From assembly GCA_026168455.1 (NCBI GenBank), contig CM047427.1, positions 39,126,905 through 39,190,904 on the forward strand: a DNA stretch of 64,000 nucleotides, written 5' to 3'. The notes below the pieces were generated by a model. It worked only from the letters and a program-made list of their open reading frames with translations, did not search any database and was not told the DNA's origin. The position numbers were made by a program, and so were the translations under genes. This document shows, piece after piece, positions 36,664 to 48,590 of this stretch. The DNA comes from Theocolax elegans (taxonomy: Eukaryota; Arthropoda; Insecta; Hymenoptera; Cerocephalidae). The first letter of the stretch is position 1. Each line of letters starts with the position of its first letter.

Positions 36664-37304
36664 GTGGCTTTAATGAACTCTTGAAAGGCAACGCACTACA
36701 ATGGTACCGTAACCAGGCAAGAAATTTAAATTCATGGAAAGAAGTGGAAGAGCAACTACGAGGATTTTACTTATCTCCACAAGTAAGAAGGAATTTGGAT
36801 CGACAAATTGCAGCGAGAACCCAGATGACGAACGAAAACATTCAAGACTTTACCACAGCATTATTAAGCCTAATGCGTCGAAGAGGGGACTACGATCCAG
36901 AAGAACAGCTGGATAATTTGTATTATAATATGAAAGCCGAACTCCGAATTCACATCCGCCGCTCCGAAATAAGAAACGTAAGTGAATTAATTCAAAGAGT
37001 GGAAGAATATGAAGCTAATGTACTAGAGATCAACCGAACATACAAACAACAAAAAGAGACAATGACCATCACCAAAATCAACACAGCTTACAAACGAAAT
37101 GAATGTTGCTGGCGCTGTAAACAACGTGGGCACAACCGTAGTCAATGCCGAAATCCGTGGAAACTATTTTGCTCGGTTTGTGGAAAGGACGGTGTTTACA
37201 CGAAAGACTGTCATGGAACAAGTCAGGGAAACGGGCAAAGGACCGAGTCAACCAGGCCAATGACTCGGTCCACGAACGAGATAACCGGTTTTTCGTCACC
37301 GTAA
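36654..37304 (+). pseudogene. Gypsy-2 gag fragment (capsid end, nucleocapsid)
   Basis: Retains the end of the capsid domain (LLKGNALQWYRNQARNLNSW, then LMRRRGDYDPEEQLDNLY) and a CCHC knuckle CWRCKQRGHNRSQC plus CSVCGKDGVYTKDC. The N-terminus is lost in the deletion that fused it to LTR repeats. It ends by overlapping the protease frame at 37145. Confidence 0.82.
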
Positions 37305-37651
37305 ATACAAGAGGCCGACGTTTTAAGGTACTTATTGATTCCCGTGCTGTTAGCTCTTTCGCCAACAGAGCCGCGACCAACTGGTGTTTGGCCAAAGGAT
37401 GGGAAAAAGTGACGAAAAAGAATCGAGCTGTATTAGCCGATGGTAGTGTAATACCACTCGAAGACAATATAGCCGGTCCATGTTGGATAAGGGGCAACAA
37501 GATACTTGGCAATTTTCACGTCATGCCCACCCTTCGGCATAATTTCTTGTTAGGAATGGACATTTTGCCAAAATTAGGATTTAAAATGACAATTCAGGGT
37601 AAAGAATTATACCCAGGAAATGGCCCGCTGAATTCCGATATGTCAAGTTGA
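37145..37651 (+). pseudogene. Gypsy-2 protease
   Basis: FFVTVNTRGRRFKVLIDSRA has the retropepsin layout, but the catalytic D-T/S-G triplet reads DSR, so Gly is changed to Arg. A GMDILPKLGF block ends the domain. Confidence 0.82.
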
Positions 37652-37667
37652 AACGACACCAGGATTA

Positions 37668-39060
37668 GTGGATATTAATACAAAGGATAGAAAAGTAATG
37701 GATGAAATTATTGACAGAGCTCGGAATGATTTTAACGAGATTCAGGGTCCCACGCCGCTACTAACATATGGACTACGACTTAGCGACTCTACACCGATAA
37801 AACAGCGATACCGCGCTCGAAATCCGGCTTTGCAAAAAGTAATTAACGAAGAAATTGACAAAATGTTGAAAGAAGGAATTATAGAACCATCTACCAGTCC
37901 GTGGAGCTCGCCAATCGTATTAGCAAAGAAAAATGATGGCAAATACAGATTTTGTGTAGACTTCAGGAAACTTAACGGGGTAACAATCAAGGACGCTTAC
38001 CCACTTCCAAAGATAAACACCACATTAGATAAATTACGAGGAGCTCGATACCTAAGTACCATAGATTTAAAAAATGGGTATTGACAAGTACCACTCGAAG
38101 AGGACAGCAAACCATTAACCGCTTTTACCGTACCAGGCCGACACTACCAATTCAAAGTCCTTCCGTTCGGATTACATTCTGCCCCCGCCGCCTTTCAACG
38201 CATGATTACCGAAGGAGTGGTAACACCAGAGCTAGAACCGAACATCTTCTATTATTTAGACGACATAATTATTATTTCAGAAACATTTGAAAAACACATT
38301 GAACTGGTGGACGAAGTCCTGCGCCGCTTAAAAGCGGCAAAACTCCGACCAAACTGGGAAAAGAGCCAGTTTGGGAGACGATGGTTACGTTATTTGGATC
38401 ATGTAATTGACTCAGAAGGTATACGTACTGATCCCGATAAAGTGAAAGCTGTCCGCGAGTTGAATCCGCCAACAAATCTAAAGGAATTACGACGCTTTAA
38501 CGGAATGTTATCATGGTACAGACGATTCATACCCAATGTATCCAAAAGAACCGCACCACTTAGTAAATTACTAAGAAAAAATACTGCTTGGACTTGGGGA
38601 CCTGAACAACAAGAAGCATTCGAAGAAATAAAGGAACACCTGACAAAAGCTCCCGTATTAACCTGCCCAGATTTTGAGAAAGTCATGTGCCTACAAACCG
38701 ATGCCAGCAATGATGGTTTAGGAGCTGTATTAACTCAGGAAATAGACGGACAGGAAAGAGTTATTGCATACGCCAGCAGAACCCTCAATAAAGCAGAGAA
38801 AAATTATTCGACCACCGAGAAAGAATGCCTAGCAGTGAAATAGGGCATATGGAAAATGAAGGACTACTTGGAAGGTTACCACTTTATTGTACTAACCGAC
38901 CATCCGTCGCTAAAATGGCTAGAGAAAATCGACAACCCATCAGGAAGACTCGCACGATGGAGAATGGAGTTAGATCAATGGGATATGGAGATTCGGTACC
39001 GAAGAGGAGCAGACAATAACGTAGCAGACGCACTTTCTCGACAACCTGTCGAAGTATGCA
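37668..39060 (+). pseudogene. Gypsy-2 reverse transcriptase and RNase H
   Basis: Blocks EIDKMLKEGIIEPSTSPWSS, YRFCVDFRKLNGVTI, VLPFGLHSAPAAFQRM and FYYLDDIIII show RT; MCLQTDASNDGLGAVLTQ and FIVLTDHPSLKWL show RNase H. An in-frame TGA follows LKNGY near 38084, and a TAG follows ECLAVK near 38843. Both sit where relatives usually have Trp. The rest is collinear in frame. Confidence 0.9.
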
Positions 39061-40340
39061 CAGTCCATACCAGTAAAAATTGCTCATGGTATACCACCAA
39101 GCTTAAAGAAGTAAGAACACGGCCGAAAGAAAATCCGGACTATTGTATAAGAAACGGAAAGTTGTACCGACACATATTGCATACCCTAGATTTCAACGAA
39201 GAAGACCCGAATGAACAATGGAAATTATGTATTCCGATCGATGATCGCCAACGGATCCTGCAAGAATGCCACGATGAACCTACTGCTGGACATTTAGGAA
39301 TTAGTAAAACATTAGTACGCCTTGCTCGCTATTATTATTGACCCGGTATATTACGCGACGGAACCAAGCATGTAAGAAACTGTGCCAAATGCCAGGAATA
39401 TAAAGTCCAACAACAGGCACAAGCTGGACTAATGCACGCTACTAATGTACAACAACCATGGGAAATGGTTTCGATTGACTTAGTAGGTCCGCAACCACGA
39501 TCGACCAATGGAAAAATATGATTACTTGTCATGCAAGATCGTTTCACTAAATGGGTGGAACTCAGAGCATTAAATAAAGCCACCGGAAGTGCCGTTGCGA
39601 AAGCCATTAAGGAGCAAATAATCCTACGCCATGGTTGCCCCAAAACCGTCGTCAGCGATAATGGCAAACAATTCATTAGCAAAGAAGTAGAAGGTCTGCT
39701 GACAAACCATGGAATCACGCACCGTAGAACACCGCCATATATGCCGCAATGTAACCCCGTGGAAAGGACAAACCGAGTAGTTAAGACCATGATTGCACAA
39801 TACCTAGACAAAAATCAATCCAAATGGGATCAACACCTGGCAGAAATCGCATTCGCGTACAACACCGCTCATAGTGATACCACCGGATTTTCACCTGCCT
39901 ACTTAAATTTTGGTAGAGAAATCACCGCACATCAGCAATCAACACCTTCAGGTGACACCGAGAACCGAATAAAAAGTATGCAAGAGGCAATAGAATTAGC
40001 AAGAGTAAACCTGGCTTAAAGCTTCCAAAAACAAAAGAAACTCTATCATCTTCGACATAGACCGTGGGCTCCAAAAGTAGGAGATCTAGTTAGAGCAAGA
40101 ACCTTTAAATTGTCTGATAAGGCCAAGAAGTTTAATGCAAAACTAGCAGCGAAATCCGACGGACCGTATACCGTAAAAAGGAAGATTTCGCCAGTAATAT
40201 TTGATTTACAGAAGAATAATCGAATAATCAGACATATTCACGTAAAGGATCTTAAACCGCATTATGGTAACGCAGTAGACGCAATCTACACCATGATTCC
40301 AATAGAAATTACGAGGTGGCTACCGAATACATTAGCAAAA
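39061..40340 (+). pseudogene. Gypsy-2 integrase
   Basis: The zinc-binding part is ECHDEPTAGHLGISKTLV / CAKCQEYK. The catalytic triad is in MVSIDLVGP, VVSDNGKQFI and MPQCNPVERTNR. The C-terminus is SDGPYTVKRKISPVIFDL. In-frame stops occur after ARYYY (near 39341), after STNGKI (near 39519) and after VNLA (near 40019), so it is dead. The third is a TAA, the first two are TGA. Confidence 0.9.
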
Positions 40341-40521
40341 TAAAACCTCAAGGATTCAAGAGGCTCCTGCGGTTAAATTCACGCACGGGTGACATTCGAC
40401 ATGCCGGCGCAGTAAAACTGGCAAATTTACACACTCTTGCGTTAATTAAAATAGTAATTTTGTTCTTTAATATTTTTTTTTGTTTTCTCCGATTGTAAGA
40501 GTGAAATATCGAAATTTCACT

Positions 40522-40540
40522 CTCCGAAGAAAGAGAGGAA
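40522..40540 (+). promoter_or_regulatory. Gypsy-2 polypurine tract
   Basis: tccgaagaaagagaggaa, purine-rich and directly before the 3' LTR start TGCAACGCGC. It is the expected plus-strand primer. Confidence 0.75.
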
Positions 40541-41404
40541 TGCAACGCGCAATAATTGCACGCGCTAATTAATAATTTAGCATAATAATTATTAAATTAA
40601 TAAGTATAATTAATCATTAGGTTTAAGACTCGTAGTATAGTAAGATAGCTTCGCGACTACAACGCGTCGTAAAATGCGAGTTCAACGACCACGATATAAA
40701 TAGCCAAGGGTCATTGACCGCTCCCCCACTACTGCGCCTATTGGCCAGTTCATTGACCTCGTTCGGAATGGGGCAACCGCGTTCTGCGCATGCGCGCTCT
40801 CGCAGATCGGGTATATAAGGCGCGCCGAGAACCGCTGTAAGCAGTCTGGATCAGGGAGCCGGAGGAAGCTGGTCGTGAGCACACGGCCAGACTGAATCTT
40901 AGCCCTGGTGCAGGCGCCCGTAGATGCGAACGTGAGCACACGTCCGTAAATCAAACCTACCGTACCGTAACCGCATCCCGACCGTATCTTCGTGAGCACA
41001 CGTGGATTATCCCGACCGTATCTTCGTGAGCACACGTAGATTATCCCGAACCGTATCTTCGTGAGCACACGTAGATTATCCCGAACCGTATTTACGTGAG
41101 AACACACATGATAACCGTTAGTTGCGTCCGTTTAGGAAACTAGTTATAAGGTAGCATTGTAAAGTTTGTAAGTCGCGTAGACATAAGTATTGCTTATTTA
41201 TTTGATTCTAGATTAACTAAGTTCGCATCCCAGTCAGCAGGGGAAACGGCGATTCCATTTATTTTTCTACTGTACACAACTTAGCTTTACAAATATATAT
41301 ATAGTTAGTCTATTACAATTAAATTACGGTATAATTTTTTCAATTTCCTGCCTGACCGAATCCTGGAATCTGAGCAAGACCCCGGCGAAGATTCACTCCG
41401 TTAC
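40541..41404 (+). repeat. Gypsy-2 3' LTR, complete
   Basis: About 864 bases, starting TGCAACGCGCAATAATTGC. It contains a TATATAAGG box (near 40811), four to five 33-base repeats (about 40975-41100) and AATAAT-type AT-rich sequence. Ends ...ccgttac before the target duplication. Confidence 0.8.
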
Positions 41405-42440
41405 TTGGTTAACATCTGAGCTTAAGAATCGGTGTAAGAGTCGTGCGTAAAGTCTATCCGTAAAGAGTTAAAGTTGCAATCTTGGAAAATCCTGAATAGA
41501 TTGGGTGTTGTAAGAGATGTGAATAACACCCCTACCAAATTTTTGTCAGTTGAAGATCTTATTCTCCACTATACTTAGTTAGTCGACGCCATCCTAGTTG
41601 TACAGTTAAGCAATTATCGAAGATCCTTAGATTGCCCTCTGACCAAAACTATTCATGTTTTAATTTTTCATTGATTGATCTACAACTGGTTAAAGTTGCT
41701 ATATTGTCATGCCTTCCTAAGGCAAAGAGCTGTAGTTCTTTCCCTAGGGTACTTTAAAGATGTATATTCTTCAATTATTCCTTACCTAACTAGCTTATTT
41801 AATCTGTCTTTAACAATCAAACAATATACTACATTATGGAAACGTGCATTAACTGTTCCAGTCAGTAAAGTTTCTAAGCCATTAACTACTTCTGATACCT
41901 GCCCTATTGCTAACCTCCCCCACTTTGCGAAAGTTTTTGACCGGTTGATCTCTCGTCAGATAACTTCTCATCTTGCGAATAATAAATGCTATCGCATTTT
42001 CAATCTGGTTCCGTAGCTCTTATAGCACTCAAACTGCATAACTAAAAGTTACGGAAGATATACGGTTAGCTATTGAGAGGGGTCAGGTCAAATTTTTTAT
42101 TTTATTTAATATCAGAAAAGCATTCGATATTATTAACCATTTGAAGTTTTTTAAAATTATAAAACATCTAAATTTCGTTGATGATGTAATTTTATGGTTT
42201 TTCTTTTATTTCACAGGTCGCTCACAAGCTATTATAGGTCAGAATAATAGTACTTCGTCTTATGTTGGTACTACCTCTAATATATTAAATATTCTTGTTT
42301 TGACCCTAGCTGCACTACTTCCATTTACCAAAACTCTTTCACAACTCAGGTCATTGACCTTTGGGATTCACTACCCACTGATTTACGCTTAAGTACTACA
42401 GTAAATTTGTTCAAGAATAAGTTATATAACTACTCAGTTA
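41405..42440 (+). pseudogene. LINE-B reverse transcriptase, internally deleted
   Basis: LTSELKNRC (linker), ALTVPVSKVSKPLTTSD and PIANLPHFAKVFDRLISRQ (RT start), and RKAFDIINHLKFFKI in another frame. Then the middle (catalytic domain) is missing, and the C-terminus WDSLPTDLRLSTTVNLFKNK follows. At least two frameshifts and a large deletion near 42275-42330. Confidence 0.85.
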
Positions 42441-42772
42441 GTAAGAGCGTGTAACTACTTAGTAAAATAATTATTAATACTTATAATGCATATGATTTAC
42501 TTATGTTACATTTGTTTTCATATTCTTTCTTTTGTTTATGCAAAACAAGATTTTCTATGCTTTTGCACTACAAATTCTTATCTTTTATACTCTTATTTGA
42601 TATATGTATTTTATGTAAAATTTTATATGTATACTTGCCTTAAGGTTAAATTAACTTAGTTATTAATAAACGCTTTTCAATCAATCAATGAATCTCTGTC
42701 TCTCTCTCTCTCTCACATAGTTTAAGCTAAATCCATTATCTAATACCATACATTCTTTATATTCATATTTAC

Positions 42773-42950
42773 CTCTACCGTACCCTTGGCTGTGTTTGGC
42801 GAAACTATTAACAACTGCATCCACCGCTTCCTTTAATACTTGTTTTGCTCTTGCATCCATTAGCTCTCCAGATATTCCCATATCATCAAATCGTTTTGTT
42901 CTCACTGGCATTATGTTGGGCATAACCATTCGATAAATATCAATTTCCAA
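42773..42950 (-). CDS. lft: Lowfat / LIX1-family protein, upstream exon
   Basis: Encodes LEIDIYRMVMPNIMPVRTKR, then MDARAKQVLKEAVDAVVNSF and AKHSQGYGR. The acceptor ttttttcatttttgcag ends at 42951; the donor AGAG|gtaaat is at 42772/42773. The exon is 178 bp, starts in phase 0 and leaves one base, which combines with the two leading bases of exon 31325-31671 to give Val (GYGR-V-NVVEAL). Matching phase and strand make one gene. The assignment to Lowfat rests on this junction and on recollection of insect Lowfat N-termini; the exon alone has no known domain. Further 5' exons lie to the right or outside the window. Confidence 0.8.
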
Positions 42951-44175
42951 CTGCAAAAATGAAAAAAATTATATAAATTTGTGCATATAATACTTTATAC
43001 GTTGATTATAAACACAGTAAGGGTATACTCATATATATGGGTATATGGGTGTTTGGTTGGAAAAAATTAGGATGATCCAGTGAAATGTCTACAGTGTCAA
43101 GCGTTTTAAGAAAGCATAACTGCTATGCCTGAACAAAACAAAAAAATGGCATTAATTAACACCTATTTTACGTTTTTTTTCTTTAAAAGTTCAGATAATT
43201 GCAAATAAAATGAGAAAAAAATTATTTTAATACTGAAACTGAAAAATTATTTTTATAATGAAAATTGACGGATTTACAAGTACTTAAAAAATGGTAATAT
43301 TTCAATCAAAACTTTTGTTACGATAATTTCGTTTGGCATTATAAAATATATATGAACATTTTTTCAAACTATGAATCTTAATCATTTAATATATATGCCG
43401 TATTACGAAAAAAAGGAAAGAAACGAAAAGAAAATTTTTTGTATTTTGCCCATTATTATTGTATGAGCCCACCAGGCATACTCAGGGCTAAAGACAATAA
43501 ATTTTCTTTTCGTTTCTTTCTTTTTTTCCGTTTTTTTAATTTTATATTACAATCAATTAAATTTTTTATTTCGACTTAACTTGCCTTTGTCTTTTTTCAA
43601 ACACTCATTCTGTGAGGTATTTAAAGTGGCTGGTATTAATACAGTCCGACTTACTCAGTTGTGAGGAATAGCCAGTTGGTCTCATCAGTAAGGACTGGCA
43701 ATCTACCTTAGACATTGAATATTGAAATTATATCAAAATAGACCAAGAACAATACTATTGAATGGGGTGTATATATATATATATATTATATATTACACCG
43801 CTGGTGTAAGTTATGACCTAAACTACGTGAAAATTAGTGATTATATGAGGTTTATGAGGCATAAGTTACACCAGCGGTCTTGGCCAAAAATCTAACCCAA
43901 GCCATTCGAAAGCTCTCGAAAAATGTGATCTTTTAAAGGGTGTTAGATCAAATCGATTGTGGCGTGGTCGCCTTTTTTTGATATTCAATATTTCTTCGAG
44001 AAAATTTTTTTTGTATGTTCTGGAAGAAGTTTCCAGCCTATTCTCAAATTTTGGAGCGATTTAAAATTTTCATCGTACCGCTTGACGTGAAATAGCTGAT
44101 ATATATGTATATATATGTATGTATGTATGTGGGTGTGCGTGCCTGCGCGCGCGTGTGTGTGTGCGGCGGAATATT

Positions 44176-44180
<5 letters not shown>
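42951..44180 (-). other. Lowfat upstream intron, proximal part, with two small inverted repeats
   Basis: No ORF. Arms aaaggaaagaaacgaaaag and cttttcgtttctttctttt (about 43410-43528), and accgctggtgtaagttatg / cataagttacaccagcggt (43797-43877, one mismatch), are visible. Confidence 0.6.
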
Positions 44181-44228
<48 letters not shown>

Positions 44229-44231
44229 TAT
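44181..44231. repeat. (TA)n microsatellite
   Basis: More than twenty TA units immediately before the foldback element at 44232; preceded by short (ATGT) and (GT) runs. Confidence 0.9.
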
Positions 44232-45198
44232 GGGGTATTCCACGTGAAGTGGTTCGATCAAAATTTTAAAATGCACCAAATTTTGGGTACACGTTGCAAA
44301 TGTTTTTCAGAATACAGAAAAAAAATTTTAGGTACCGGAATCTATTTGCTCAAAAGTTATTCTAACCTCAAAAAGTAAATTTTTACTAGTTTTTTTCAAC
44401 ACCAGCTGGGTTTACCGCTATTTAACTCAAAATCTATCAACTTTTACTGTAAAACATTATACATAACATTCGTTGCTAACTATGTCTAGAATTTATCCTT
44501 CTGCGTTAGAATTTCTAATCTCAAGGTTAATAATACATGTCAATATTCAACTTAAAAATAGTGTAAGTGCGCCACAATTGATTTTTTATCCGAAAGTCTA
44601 AAAAAAAGCCTGAAGCAATACCTTTCAAATGGTCTGTAGCATTTTTGGGGCCTTCATTTCTGTAAAAAGTTATGATAATTTAAAGAAAGATTTAAAATTC
44701 ACAAAAATTAACATGGTAATTCCCATTTAAATTTTTTAAAAAATTTCGAGTTTCTTTTAATTATCATAACTTTTTATAGAATTAAAGGCCCCAAAAATGC
44801 TACAGACCATTTGAAAGGTATTGCTTCAAGCTTTCTTTTAGACTTTTGTATAAAAAAATCAATTGTGGCGCACTTACACTATTTTTAAGTTGAATATTGA
44901 CATGTAGTTTATGTATTATTAACCTTGAGATTAGAAATTCTAACCCAGAAGGATAAATTCTAGACATAGTTAGCAACGAATGTTATATATAATGTTTTAT
45001 AGTAAAAAACTAAAGTAAACCCAGCTGGTGTTGAAAAAAACTAGAAAAAATTCACTTTTTGAGGTTAGAATAACTTTTGAGCAAATAGATTCCGGTACCT
45101 AAAAATTTTTTTCTGTATTCTGAAAAACATTTGCAACGTGTACCCAAAATTTGGTGCATTTTAAAATTTTGATCGGACCACTCCACGTGGAATACCCC
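44232..45198. mobile_element. foldback element FB1
   Basis: Starts GGGGTATTCCACGTGAAGTG and ends with its reverse complement near 45198. The two arms of about 480 bases mirror each other over almost the whole length (tgcaccaaattttgggta versus tacccaaaatttggtgca). (TA)n flanks both ends. No ORF. Confidence 0.8.
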
Positions 45199-45239
45199 AT
45201 ATATATATATATTTTAAAATTGTTTTTTCAAGAATACAT

Positions 45240-46553
45240 AATATATGTATTTTTTCCGTGCGCAAAAAAAAAGTTGTTAACATAACTTGAAAGAATGTGT
45301 ATTAGTTTATTCACTCTTGATAAAACTCATAAAATTTTTAAATGTATACTCAATAACAATAAAGGATCTAAAATTCAATGTAATGCTCTAAATATAGATG
45401 CAAAATTGTTTGAAAACTAAATAAATATTAATCAAGTATAACATACATTTTTCCAAATATCCATATGATATATATAATGGGTTAAAAATTAAATACATTA
45501 ATTACAGTACTTTTTAGATAATTCTATTATAAACAGTAATGGCAAAAGAAAATTCAAATTTGAACAGTGGTATTATAAAATACGAATTACATTTAAAAAG
45601 ATTTTCAAAAATTATTAATTTAGGAGCATTTAATTTAAATATTTTTTAATTTAATATTTCAAAATTGAATGGATATACAAGTGTGTAGATAATGTATATT
45701 TATATAACACAATATTTTAAAAAAACAAGTATGTATTTATTAGAAACAGAAGGATATTTAAGAAATGAATTTGTTTATAATAATCAAAATAAATATTTGG
45801 GCTCTGTAACTAAAGAAAGAAATAAATTGTATATAATTATGGATTAAAACGCAAATTTTGAAAGCGGGTGCAAATTACGAATTAAGGGAGAAATGGAAGA
45901 AACATGTTTTTATTTATATGCCGCTAAAATGTTATAAATAGTTCTTTTAAATTAATAAAAAAATTTATTTATTTAAGAAGAAAGTTTTATTATTCTAAAA
46001 GTACAAAATATTAATGACATAGAACTTTTGGCAATGATCGTTCGTCATTAAATAAATTAATTTTAGGAGGTGAAGTTCTATTTATAACCGTTAAAAATAA
46101 TCCAAAATTATAGAATACTACAATTTAGTAAGTATATGTACATTACTATTTTTGGTAAGTTAATTTTTCATTAACATTTATAATTATTAAAATATAAATT
46201 TAAGCTTTATAAGAATTCATATAGTTTAAAATTTACAGTTAACATTTAATATGTCTCTATTTTTTTTATTATTTTTATTCTGATTTCATTACACTAAATT
46301 TTGGTAAAAACTTTTATTTATTAATTATAATCGTATTTAAAAAGAAATTAAATTTTTGGTATAAAACCCAATGCACTATAACAGTACCTCCAAGGTGTTG
46401 TGTGAATCTGTTTAATTTCTAAGTTATCCATAGTAGCAAAAAATAATACAATTTAAAACATTATTTTAAATAAATAAATTACGAAAAACCTTTTTCGAAA
46501 TTAAAAATAGGGGGTTGGCGCGCGAAGCGCGCAGGGGGGCGAAGCCCCCCTAG
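45240..46553 (+). mobile_element. Helitron-like element, 3' end recognisable
   Basis: Ends in hairpin GCGCGC-GAA-GCGCGC (46518-46532), hairpin GGGGGGC-GAA-GCCCCCC (46534-46550) and CTAG (46550-46553), followed by T. A hairpin next to CTRR is the Helitron 3' signature. The 5' end is not defined; the internal 1.3 kb is AT-rich without a clear gene, so probably non-autonomous. Confidence 0.65.
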
Positions 46554-46578
46554 TATATATATATATATATATATATAT

Positions 46579-48116
46579 GGGTGGTTCTCTGTGACATCGA
46601 AGATGAAAAAAATAAATATTGCTATAACTGTGGGAATATGTTTTAGAGGTATCCAGTAGGTCTCCTGAATTTTTTCAGATTTTTTCTGGGCCATTAATTT
46701 AAGTTACAGAGAGTCAAAGTTGACATTTTAGCACTTTTTTGCATTATATGCCCATTTTCATGAATTTTTAGCTCCCAGGAGATGCATTTTTCACTAAAAA
46801 CATAAGTATGCTGCTCCGGACTCTGGTAACCTAATACTGTCTAAAAGATGTCTTTTTATAGTCAGAAACTGCCTAAAAATTTCCAGAGTGGGTCTAAATC
46901 ATTAAGATCACTTATGGTCAAAATATCCGGGAAAAGTGTCCGAAATATTAATAGAAATGTATATTTGTTGCCTTATAACGATGAATCTAGTAGCATAATC
47001 ATTGCAAAAAAATTTATGCACTTACCTTGGAATGGTAGAAAAGTATCTCCACTTGTTTCAGTATCCATCTAATCCCCTGTAAGCTGCTAAAAATACAAAT
47101 ATTATTATAAAATTTTAAAAAATTATTTTTTAAACATTTACAATGCTGGATTTTTAGTTTTACATCCCTTACAAGAATTATAATACTAATCTGAAGGATT
47201 ACTATAAATATATAAACTTCATTATTACAATAACTGAATATACGTATTTAATACAAAAGATATATAAATAAATCGGATATATAATTATAATGAATAATAT
47301 GATAACGTGACAGTGACAAGTTTGTGAAATCTAAACAATGTATTGCTGAATAATAATAATAATGTTGATACTTTTATAGTAATCCTTCAGATTAGTATTA
47401 TAATTCTTGTAAGGGATGTAAAACTAAAAATCCAGCATTATAAATGTTTAAAAAATAATTTTTTATAATTTTATAATAATATTTGTATTTTTAGCAGCTT
47501 ACAGGGGATTAGATTGATACTGAAACAAGTGGAGATACTTTTCTACCATTCCAAGGTAAGTGCATAAATTTTTTTGCAATGATTATGCTACTAGATTCAT
47601 CGTTATAAGGCAACAAATATACATTTCTATTAATATTTCGGGCACTTTTCCCGGATATTTTGACCATAAGTGATCTTAATGATTTAGACCCACTCTGGAA
47701 ATTTTTAGGCAGTTTCTGACTATAAAAAGACATCTTTTAGACAGTATTAGGTTACCAGAGTCCGGAGCAGAATTGCTGATTTTCACTATTTAAGGTTTAA
47801 ATGGCTTACAAGAGTGTGACAGCATACATTTATGTCTTTAAAAGTATTTTTACTGAAAAGTTCGGAAAATTTTACAAATAAAGTCATACTTATGTTTTTA
47901 GTGAAAAATGCATCCCCTGGGAGCTAAAAATTCATGAAAATGGGCATATAATGCAAAAAAGTGCTAAAATGTCAACTTTGACTCTCTGTAACTTAAATTA
48001 ATGGCCCAGAAAAAATCTGAAAAAATTCAGGAGAACTACTGGATACCTCTAAAACATATTCCCACAGTTATAGCAATATTTATTTTTTTCATCTTCGATG
48101 TCACAGAGAACCACCC
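46579..48116. mobile_element. foldback element FB2
   Basis: Begins GGGTGGTTCTCTGTGACATC and ends with the reverse complement at 48116, flanked by (TA)n. Arms of about 700 bases; the same 70-odd codons are open on opposite strands at 46848-47072 and 47509-47733 simply because the element is a palindrome. An extra 114 bases on the right arm (about 47770-47895) break the symmetry. Confidence 0.85.
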
Positions 48117-48159
48117 ATATATATATATATATATATATAATTTATATATTCTTTTTTAT

Positions 48160-48590
48160 TCTTGATTTTGTGCCCTCTTTTTCCTGGCACTTCCTACCGT
48201 TTATCCCCCTGGGGACTTTAACGGTGTCCACCTACCACCTATGTGTGGGTGCTTTTATCCCTCTCTTAAAAACCCCACCATCTCGCATTCGCCCGGGGTT
48301 ATGCCCGTGGATGAGGGAAACCTGTGAAGCAGGGAAAACCTCACTCGAGATGGCCAGTGTATTCGAAACATTCTTTTTGGGTGTCAAAGTCACATTGCGT
48401 AGGCCTTGACACCGAAACCGAATGTTTCACACCTCCCGCTCACGTTGTGAAGTGTGAAAAAACACCTAACCCGCCACGAAAGCCAAGCGACTGAGAGCGT
48501 CATCCATCTACTTGGGTACCGCGCTCAATACTGCTTAACTTCCGTGACCGGCCTAGGTGCGTCTCCGCCACTCCGCCACCGCGTCGGTTT
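48160..48590 (-). mobile_element. 5S rRNA-derived SINE (SINE3-like)
   Basis: The minus-strand head at about 48468-48587 contains GGTCACGGAAGTTAAGCAG, then TAGATGGATGACGCTC and CGCTTGG, in the order and spacing of 5S rRNA (A box, C box). The distance from the start to AAGCAG is about 58 bases, as in 5S. It is followed by about 300 bases of unrelated body ending in a CTTTTTCC-rich tail. Too diverged to be a functional 5S gene. Confidence 0.65.

Larger units (their letters stand above)
36084..41404 (+). mobile_element. Gypsy-2: Ty3/Gypsy element inserted in LINE-B
   Basis: LTR at both sides (36084 to about 36663, truncated; 40541-41404, complete), with TTGGT (possibly CTTGGT) duplicated at 36079-36083 and 41405-41409. 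Inside: gag, protease, RT-RNase H, integrase, polypurine tract. The 5' LTR end, primer site and gag N-terminus are deleted, and six or so stops break the pol frame. Non-autonomous. Confidence 0.9.
34183..42710 (+). mobile_element. LINE-B: CR1-like non-LTR retrotransposon, split by Gypsy-2
   Basis: ORF1 (34190-35210), endonuclease (35295-36083), interruption by Gypsy-2 (36084-41404), then RT (41405-42440) and a 3' end with caatcaatcaat. The peptide runs CPAPWL at the left edge and LTSELKNRC at the right, so the two parts were one ORF. It is internally deleted and inside the Lowfat intron, ending about 60 bases from exon 42773-42950. Confidence 0.85.

Noticed and set aside
43430..43540. Possible transcription terminator hairpin
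   Set aside because: Purine/pyrimidine mirror arms of about 30 bases more likely belong to a small foldback repeat; intrinsic terminators are not expected here.
46848..47733. The same 74-residue protein at 46848-47072 (+) and 47509-47733 (-)
   Set aside because: It arises because FB2 is a palindrome; no motif and AT-rich composition.
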